This document shows positions 35,144 through 42,371 of a DNA stretch of 42,371 bases, piece by piece. How positions within the stretch are numbered: the stretch's first letter is position 1; the number at the start of each line of letters is the position of its first letter. The notes under the pieces are model-generated. The model was not told the origin of the DNA and searched no databases. It worked only from the letters and a program-made list of their open reading frames with translations. The position numbers and the translations under genes are program-made. The stretch spans positions 226,065 to 268,435 of the forward strand of contig NW_003122916.1 in assembly GCF_000003605.2 (NCBI RefSeq), written 5' to 3'. This DNA comes from Saccoglossus kowalevskii. Lineage: Eukaryota > Hemichordata > Enteropneusta > Harrimaniidae.

Positions 35144-35710
35144 ATGATCACACCTGCTCAAAAGTAATTTACATCGAAGTTTATCATACTTAACTTTAGC
35201 TGCCTGATTTATAATTATGTTTACAAATAGTTGTCCATTCCAACGTGACGACATGCATCAATAAATACCAATGGTGTATGTCATGTCAAATGTAATATTG
35301 AAATATAGTGTGCACGTAATAACTCATTGATGCCTGTCTGTTCACTGACGTGCGTGTACATTAGTTATCGGTATGTTTTATAATATATGAGACGCGTGAT
35401 ACGTATTATGAGGCTTTTACGAGGAGACCTCAAAGTACTAGTATGCACGAAGACAGTACAGCGGGAGTAATATGGAAATAGCCTGTAAAATACCGCAAAA
35501 TTAGGGCACACTGTAATTTATGGTGTTACAGTGACAGATGTATAATAATAACATTATATATACAATTTGACAATATCCTTGTCCGGACAGTGTATACCAA
35601 CAAAAAAGTACAACGTTCTAGTGCAGTATCTAAAACATTATCGTAGATTTTACCTGATATGTTATTGGCTGAAGGCTGCAAAAACATCGGGTATTTACTC
35701 ACAATGGAAA
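35144..35710. repeat. Diverged repeat unit 1 (contains MITE copy D)
   Basis: Starts GATCACACCTGCTCAAAAG. Includes CATGTCAAATGTAATATTGA, TAATAACTCATTGATGC and, near the end, GCAGTATCTAAAACATTATC followed by TTGGCTGAAGG. The same blocks in the same order occur in unit 3 (37499-37920), and the first part in unit 2 (35898-36090). Identity is moderate. No maintained reading frame is seen, so this is noncoding duplication. Confidence 0.65.
35397..35552 (+). mobile_element. MITE-like element, copy D (internally deleted)
   Basis: ATTATGAGGCTTTTACGAGG, then TATGCACGAAGACAGTACAG, then AAAATACCGCAAAATTAGGG and GTGTTACAGTGACAGATG, ending in ATAATAATAAC. It matches copies A and B with the middle deleted. 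It interrupts repeat unit 1; the sister unit 3 lacks it, which gives an empty site for comparison. Confidence 0.6.
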
Positions 35711-35897
35711 CATCAAGAATGAATGAATGATGCGTCATTTGGAAAGATTGCCATAATTGAATAAACAATGATGTCAATAGCTGTTTTAAATGAAAAACTT
35801 GTTTTCTGTTTAGATTTACTTGAATGAAGAATGTTACTGATATGTGTTATATGGACACAATTCATATTATTCACATATATAACTGTAAAAATAAGAC

Positions 35898-36090
35898 CAC
35901 ACCTGCTCAAAAGTGATTTACTTTCAAGTGTATCGCACTACTCTTTAGGTGTCTGATTTATAATATTTTTACATTGCTCATTCCAGTTTGACTTTACGCT
36001 CCAGTAAATCCCACAGTTGTCAAGTACATTATTAAAATATATAATGTGCCAGTAGAACTAATTTATGCCACGTGTTCAATTGCATTGTTT
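35898..36090. repeat. Diverged repeat unit 2
   Basis: CACACCTGCTCAAAAGTGAT, then GTGTCTGATTTATAATAT, a CTCATTCCAG block and CAGTAAATCCCACA: the 5' part of units 1 and 3 only. Confidence 0.55.
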
Positions 36091-37498
36091 ATGCGTGTGC
36101 ATATATTATTCAAATGTTGACCCAAAGAGAGCATCATTGACATGGTCGACTAATCTGCATATTGGCTTGGGTTAATATTAAATTCCACAATTTCTTCCTA
36201 AAATGTGTTTTATTTACGGGCGTTCGCCTGACGTTTTAGAAGCCGCGATGTATACATTGACGCGCCCGTGTACACAAATAAAAACAGCACACTGCACTAG
36301 AGCCACGAATCTAAATAAATTGAGCTACAACATATTTATGGCTAAGTGAACAATTAAATGAAACCCACATCAGTATGTAATACACAATGAGTCGTTGACC
36401 TTCATCAAATAAATAGAATCACTAAAGATCGCTATACAATTCATGCGACTACGGACGTGCCGACCGATATATTCGTGTTCGATTATCTCATAGTTACAAT
36501 TATTCATATCGAACTTGTCAAAATAATTATTATGCAAGATCGTTGGTGAGCAAAATTGTTACAGTTATTCGACCTGTTCACAAGTTAGAGCTGATCAACT
36601 GCCAATCAACGATAACGCATCTACAGATTGAATACAAATTGATAATCGAACAGTAGTATGCCATAGAAGTTGGTTCTAGGTCCATTCCCTGAAATTGACC
36701 TCATTGGACGCACATATTTACACTCGAACCAAATCATTTCCTCGTCTTGGATGTTTTTTTTTCATTTTCTGTTATTTTTGTCCATGATTGGATTGAAAAA
36801 AAAACGAAGACAAATACTCCATGATTTTTTTGACTTCATTAAAAAATAAAATCGTTTTTGTAGGATAGAAACTTTTTGAGATCAACCACCTACCCCACCC
36901 CAAACTAAAGCAAATAAGTTTTTTGTTCGACATCGATCTTTCGACGCTGTCCCTAAAACCATGAGAGTCTTTCCAAGCGATCAACAAAACAACACACAAT
37001 ATTTAACATATACATAAAGTTGTTAACGAGCAGATTTTGAAAGCATATGGTACCAATTATAATACATGACCCAGCCTACTTTAAACAAAGCATTGTTTTA
37101 GCGACATGTAATAGATAGAACATGCATCCCTGCTAGCAACACGAATGTCTGGCATACTATTACAATCTCCATTAAGTTGATACCTGATTCATTCAAACAT
37201 GAATATGAAACAACCACAATTCATTTCAATTACCAGTGATCTATGCCGCATAGTCGTATGATATCGACAATAGTGCACATACACTGTAAAACGGTGACAT
37301 ATTCCCCTGTAACTATATATAGCTAATTATTATCATCATAAAACACACATCAATAAAGACATAATTGGCTACGTTTTATCCAACAATCTAAAATTACATT
37401 GGCATATGCCATATTGTTGATGACGCTCCACACCGTACACATCTTTTATTTTACAGCATGTAATATCATATTATTTAAATTTATAACTGGGTCAACAT
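36091..37498. other. Noncoding AT-rich region
   Basis: No coding exon, RNA gene or clear repeat is recognised between repeat units 2 and 3. Confidence 0.55.
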
Positions 37499-37920
37499 GA
37501 TCACACCTGATCCAAATAAATTCTACTTAACATTATCTACCTGATAGTTAATAATGTTATTGATTATCATTGCCCTTTGCAGCTGACAACACGCTTCAGC
37601 AAATCCCAATAATATAAGTCATGTCAAGTGTAATATGGAAATATAGTATGCAATTAATAACTCATTGATGCTCACGTGTTTACTGACTTGGTTGACGCCT
37701 GTACATCGTTAGCGGAATATTCTATCACATATGAGATGCGTGACACGTAATAAGCATTATTACTTGCTATATATTCCAGTTGAGCACAATCTTGCCCAAA
37801 CAAGGTATAGCACGGCCAACTAATAAATCTAGTGTAGTATCTCAAACACTATCGTAGCTGTTGCCTAATACATATTACTGGCTGAAGGTTGCTAGCTTGT
37901 TGACGTTTTACTCACAGACA
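37499..37920. repeat. Diverged repeat unit 3 (no MITE)
   Basis: GATCACACCTGATCC, CATGTCAAGTGTAATATGGA, TAATAACTCATTGATGC, TAGTGTAGTATCTCAAACAC and CTGGCTGAAGG in the same order as unit 1. Where unit 1 carries the MITE, this unit runs straight through (GACACGTAATAAGCATTATT). Confidence 0.6.
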
Positions 37921-38242
37921 AAAAATGATATATATTCACGATCGCGTATGTATATTTACAACGCTCTTGTATATCAAGAGAAATCGATAAGTATAAACGT
38001 GAATGTAATGGTTTTCATATCTTCAGAAATGGTACACTCTAACTTGAGTGTAATTGTCATACCAAGTTTGAAATCAATGCATACAAGTTCATTTCAACTC
38101 AATATCCAATGAAGAGTATGGAGAAACTCAATGAGCTAATCGTCCGAGTTATGAAATAGTTAGAAAAATAGCACCCACGTGATGTGCCAATACAATCACC
38201 TTGGGCGTGTGTGGGGCAGCGCCCCATAACTAAAGTTATCTA

Positions 38243-38486
38243 ACGAGTAAACTAGTCATAATAAATTAGGGCCTTCAAACAAAGAGCTGTAAATATCTTT
38301 TTTATATTATGAAGTAAATATGTCAAATCCATGAAGACTAGCACCCGCCTAAGCTGAAAAGGTATTTTTTGTCTGATAATCCTTATTCTTACAACGTGGA
38401 GATCTCAATAGCATTTTAATGTTCGAAGCTTATGGTGATAGTCTTTTTTACTAAATTCCTAAGTAATAAGCATATTCATGTACTAT
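38243..38486 (+). repeat. 244-bp direct repeat, left copy
   Basis: From ACGAGTAAACTAGTCATAAT to TACTAT, colinear without gaps with 40313-40556 and differing at about five positions (roughly 98% identical by eye). It is preceded by a GGGGCAGCGCCCC hairpin near 38212. The copies do not start TG or end CA, so an LTR is not supported. Confidence 0.9.
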
Positions 38487-40312
38487 GCATCATACGTGCT
38501 CAAACGTATCACCGTGTACAGTAAGTACAATCTCCTTTCAGTAGTAGCGTCGACTGAGAGGTATAGTAATCCTCTAGTAATATAAAAAGCACGATTCTAA
38601 TTATAAGAAGTGTAACAACAGGATACTCACATTTCCAAGTACACAAGTCATCCTTAAGGGGTTGACCTCAGACGTTCGTAAGCAGTTGACTCGGGCAACA
38701 TGAAGCCAATGTTCTATCTATTGCAGATAGTAAACCACCCTAGTCATTGAACTATCATCAGTGGATCAGGAATGTATACTTGATTTATTACGTCATTGTG
38801 CTGGTACACTGTTATTGGAGTGTATTAGAAATCATAGTCAGTTACAACATATATACAATAGCTAGATTGAAATGTCAAAAGAAAGAGTACACCAAGAGTG
38901 TTATGATCAGGGGGTCATAACTAGGGGGTAATGGCCGGGACAGGGTTTAGCCATTTCATCGATTACAGTCAGATGGCAAAAACTAAGGAGCCTAATGAGG
39001 TAGTAGACGGGCAACTAGGTCATGAAAATTGGGTTGGTACATGAAGTTTTTCTACCCTAGATCAGAGTCTAATTAACCAATGTATTCGGCCCACCCAAGA
39101 ACAGAAAACAATCGAGACGAGTGGAACACAACAAGAGTAAATCTGCACATGAATATTCTGGGGATGTTAGTATTCAGGAAGACGTTAGCTTACTTTCCAT
39201 ATGAGGTACAATAAAGATCCAGTTCCTTTTAAGACCCTAGACATTTATTAACCTAGAAGAAGGGATGAGAAGCAGTGTGGCCAGAAACTCGAACATCAAA
39301 ATTCTCAGGGCTTGACAAAAAACTCGTTTATTCTGTGGGGAATCCTTTTGATCAACCTTCACGAAAAATCAGGTGGCAGTGTCTGAGTTTTTACCATTTC
39401 TATTCCATTCAAGTTGTACTGGCGACACCTATTGTCATAAAGGCAGTGGTTATTCAGTTTATTTGTTATGCACAGGAAAGACATCATACAGCGACACCCC
39501 CACAACAGTTAGCTGATTACGCAAGTACAATGACAGACAAATTCCACCGATCCTTAGTCCCATTAGGTCAGGGTACTTGCTTACACCCTTTTTTGTTCAG
39601 TGAATGGCATCGATTGAAGTTTTAGCAACAAGATTTTGGCGGAGGTTGATTATCTTCAACAGCATTATTTGGGTGAAAGTTTGATTCACTTAACCCTATG
39701 TTCTGCGTGTTCGTAATTGGTCAGTGCGAGCATGACTACGTGTGGGTGAGAAACAAAGTGGACCTGGAAAGCGCATGTCTTAATAAATGTATTTCAGTTA
39801 AAGTGCTTGTTTCTAGTTTTTGTCAGCTATAGTTGAGTTTATCCAATGCTCAATATATTGGATGTAGGTCGGCTGAGTATGACTGAACTAGTAAAATACA
39901 CGCATATTTTCCGAGAATAATTTGAAATGTTGGTAGGTGAATTTATATTCCCGTCACTAAAGTTGCAAATAGTGTTGCAAGTAGAGCTGGATTTTAGTCG
40001 CTGTTCCTTAAGTATCCGAGCTGGGGGGGGGGGGATTTGTGTAGTTTTTGAGGTGGTTTTTGACGGAAACTGCGTCTGCTAATTCATTCGTTTCATTATA
40101 TCTTGCCTTATCACCAAATTTATACAAATCTTTTAAAATGGTAGAACACAATGAGAAAAATAAAAACAAATTTGCCGCTTTGAAACCAATAATGATGTGA
40201 ATTCAGAACAAAGTCGTCCAAGGTATGTCTTGGAAACAGTTGACATAATAATAAAATGTAAGTGTAAACGAAACGAATAACAAATGCACGTGCAAATATA
40301 TGTATTATGATG
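38487..40312 (+). other. 1.8 kb between direct repeats, unrecognised
   Basis: Composition is less AT-rich than the flanks, especially 38880-39660. The longest open stretch (39275-39625, 116 codons, ending in TAG) includes YAQERHHTATPPQQLADYAS and FHRSLVPLGQG but matches no family I know. It has no clear ATG context or splice sites. It may be the body of an inserted element whose ends are the 244-bp repeats. A G13 run lies at about 40023-40035. Confidence 0.3.
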
Positions 40313-40556
40313 ACGAGTAAACTAGTCATAATAAATTAGGGCCTTCAAACAAAGAGCTGTAAATATCTTTTTTATATTATGAAGTAAATATGTCTAATCC
40401 ATGAAGACTAGCACTCGCCTAAGCTGAAAAGGTATGTTTTGTCTGATAATCCTTATTCTTACAACGTGGAGATCTCAATAGCATTTTAATGTTCGAAGCT
40501 TATGGTGATAGTTTTTTTTACTAAATTCCTAAGTAATATGCATATTCATGTACTAT
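40313..40556 (+). repeat. 244-bp direct repeat, right copy
   Basis: Same orientation and length as the left copy, offset 2070 bases. Confidence 0.9.
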
Positions 40557-42371
40557 AATCTTTTACAAACTTTGAACATAGCCGCTAACAAAAATATATC
40601 TGAGAAATATATCTGAGACACGCAGAATGAATTTCAAAAAATAATGAGGAGTAAAAGTCATGTTTGTTACGTTTTAACGGCATGAAGCAGACTGATAATG
40701 CGCACTGGATATACAAATTACATTGATTAGCGACTAAATTGCGATGCACAGCCCATTAATTAGGAAATAAGAGACAATACGCTGCGCATTATTGCGTGTA
40801 GAGTAGAGCAATTCTGGTATGTACGCATGAGTTTCACCCATTATTCAGGCGAATACGCTTATTTGAGCTTTGTTGTCATTTATTTCAATTATAAAACCCT
40901 CAAACATTTACATACACGAGAAGTGTGTCGTGGACGCCTGTAAGTAATTTGCACGTAGCGAGAAAATTCTCGATGAAAATAACCAGACAACGACATGCAA
41001 AATCACCTTCGAGGTTGAAATGGAGCGAAATGATCACGGTAAATTTGTTGATAAACGAATCGTGCAAAAGCATTGGATATAGCCGAGAAACATATAATCA
41101 TGTTTGTATGATCGATTGACTCTTGAGCACACCCTAGTTGTGTTGTGAACTGATAGCAGGGCTGCATGTGGTACAGACCGACCAAGGAGAACAAATGAAA
41201 ATACCTGTAATGCGAATCAAGATTTGCAACGTTATAACTAACTGTCAGATCTATGTGGTTCCTTAATAAAGCTGATTTCTATGATTGAAAAAAACTACAC
41301 CTTTTTAAATCATCGTATTTATGTTTATTTGCTGCTGATTAATTTTGTAAATCATTTGAGAAAATTAAATATAACTGTATTAACAAATATAAAAGCAAAT
41401 TATTCACTTGTATATGGAGAGGTTCCCTCTCGTCCTAACAACGCAGCAAGTAGAAATACGTGACTTAATTGTATCGCTATTGTTATCGTATATTACTTGA
41501 ATGAACAAAAGTATGCCATATAGTAACATAAGTGTCATGTTTATTCACGGCGTACTCATATGTATACTCACATATCCAACAGTAGCGACAGGTTTCATAA
41601 TAGATTTAGTGTTAATAGAAATAACTATCACAGTGAAAAATATATATATTTTACAATATTATTCATCCCTAGCAATGATCCCCTTTCCAAGAAAAGAGTT
41701 CCGTTTGAAAACTACCATCTGCCTATCCCTGCCTATTTATATTTTATTAAAAATCAGCAATACTTAGTTCTAAGTTATGGTGTGTTTCATGATTGTTACT
41801 AACGAATGTTACTAAAGATGCTGGCCAGTACACCTTTTTCATTGTAGGGATGTTTTGTCATATGTTGCAATGGCTGCATGTTGATATAACAGTATAGACC
41901 ACATTAAATCTTCTTCTCCCCAACTTGTATTCATTGATATTCATTGGCTGGTGGAAAATTATCAACAATGACATTAAATATTCGCATAAAAATATGCACA
42001 GTTGCAAACAATTAGTCATGTCCGAGAGACCAGTAAAAGTACTGGATTACTAGTATGTTTCTTTTGTATTTGTATATAACATTGCCGAATAGAAATACAA
42101 TCCACCAAATTTCCCATTATAGTAGATAATATTTGGTAATTGTTGTCCTAAGTAACTATTCGAAATAACCAAACGTTTTTAGCAATGATTCTTTATTGAT
42201 AGCAGAAGCAAGTTCTTGTGTTTCATTAGATTGACGTAAGTTGACACAGCAGGTGATCACCGAGATTTATATCAATGTATGACGTGAGCAGTTATCACGA
42301 GTATTTGCATGTCAACTTAAATATAGTTAGGTTATAATTACATATTTTGAATATACATATTTTGAAATGGC
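40557..42371. other. Noncoding AT-rich region to window end
   Basis: Open frames here (for example 40925-41119 and 41281-41802) are short, rich in Ile/Asn/Tyr/Lys and show no domain. Nothing else is recognised. A further receptor exon could lie here or beyond, but I find no convincing acceptor plus tail. Confidence 0.5.

Noticed and set aside
38243..40556. Reading the 244-bp direct repeats as LTRs of a retrotransposon
   Set aside because: Ends are not TG...CA, no primer-binding site or polypurine tract is visible, and the interior shows no gag or pol motif.
40925..41119. 64-codon basic open frame considered as the receptor C-terminal tail
   Set aside because: No acceptor gives the required phase 0 without an immediate stop, and there is no helix 8-like start.

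Overview
The window reads as AT-rich animal genomic DNA from an assembled scaffold: one 513-base run of N, long introns with GT-AG splice sites, dinucleotide and tetranucleotide microsatellites, decayed retroelements and MITE-like inverted-repeat elements. No bacterial-style gene packing, operons, rRNA or CRISPR are visible. The receptor type and the spliced layout suggest an invertebrate bilaterian. A non-vertebrate deuterostome such as a hemichordate is my best guess, but the sequence alone does not settle it.

The one gene I can name with confidence is a plus-strand rhodopsin-family (class A) neuropeptide GPCR. Exon 1 (5221-5565) encodes the N-terminus through the start of TM3. After a 23.7 kb intron, exon 2 (29246-29647) encodes the DRY motif through TM5 and the third intracellular loop. 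After a 539-base intron, exon 3 starts at 30187 with the base of TM6 and runs into the assembly gap (30216-30728). The gap hides TM6, extracellular loop 3 and most of TM7. The end of TM7 and the start of helix 8 emerge at 30729-30764, followed by a consensus donor. A short downstream exon at 33964-34017 is a phase-compatible candidate for the C-terminus. The third loop looks most like a tachykinin receptor; luqin/RYamide and NPY-type receptors are the alternatives.

Region by region: 1-750 holds a broken LINE ORF1-like fragment on the minus strand. 750-5200 is noncoding with a TA microsatellite and two sharp palindromes. The large intron (5566-29245) is not empty. It carries copies of a MITE-like family with the terminus GTTATTACGAGG, a tRNA-like SINE fragment, a possible solo LTR, a decayed gene with an internal 158-bp tandem duplication, and small tandem repeats. 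It also carries several minus-strand segments that look like genuine splice-bounded coding exons: an OTU-protease-like exon at 22820-23063 with phase-compatible downstream exons, a Cys-x2-Cys exon at 18086-18291, exons at 17067-17201 and 11288-11380, and a signal-peptide exon at 12540-12674 followed by an Ig-like remnant. These may be parts of one or more genes nested antisense to the receptor, or domesticated or decaying element genes.

From 30.8 kb to the end the sequence is mainly noncoding. It includes an AAAT microsatellite, a family of diverged ~0.5 kb units between 35.1 and 37.9 kb (one containing a MITE copy that its sister lacks), and a recent 244-bp direct repeat (38243-38486 and 40313-40556) flanking 1.8 kb of unrecognised DNA. 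I see no clear undescribed multi-gene system. The strongest leads are the nested minus-strand exons and the MITE family with an internal empty-site control.
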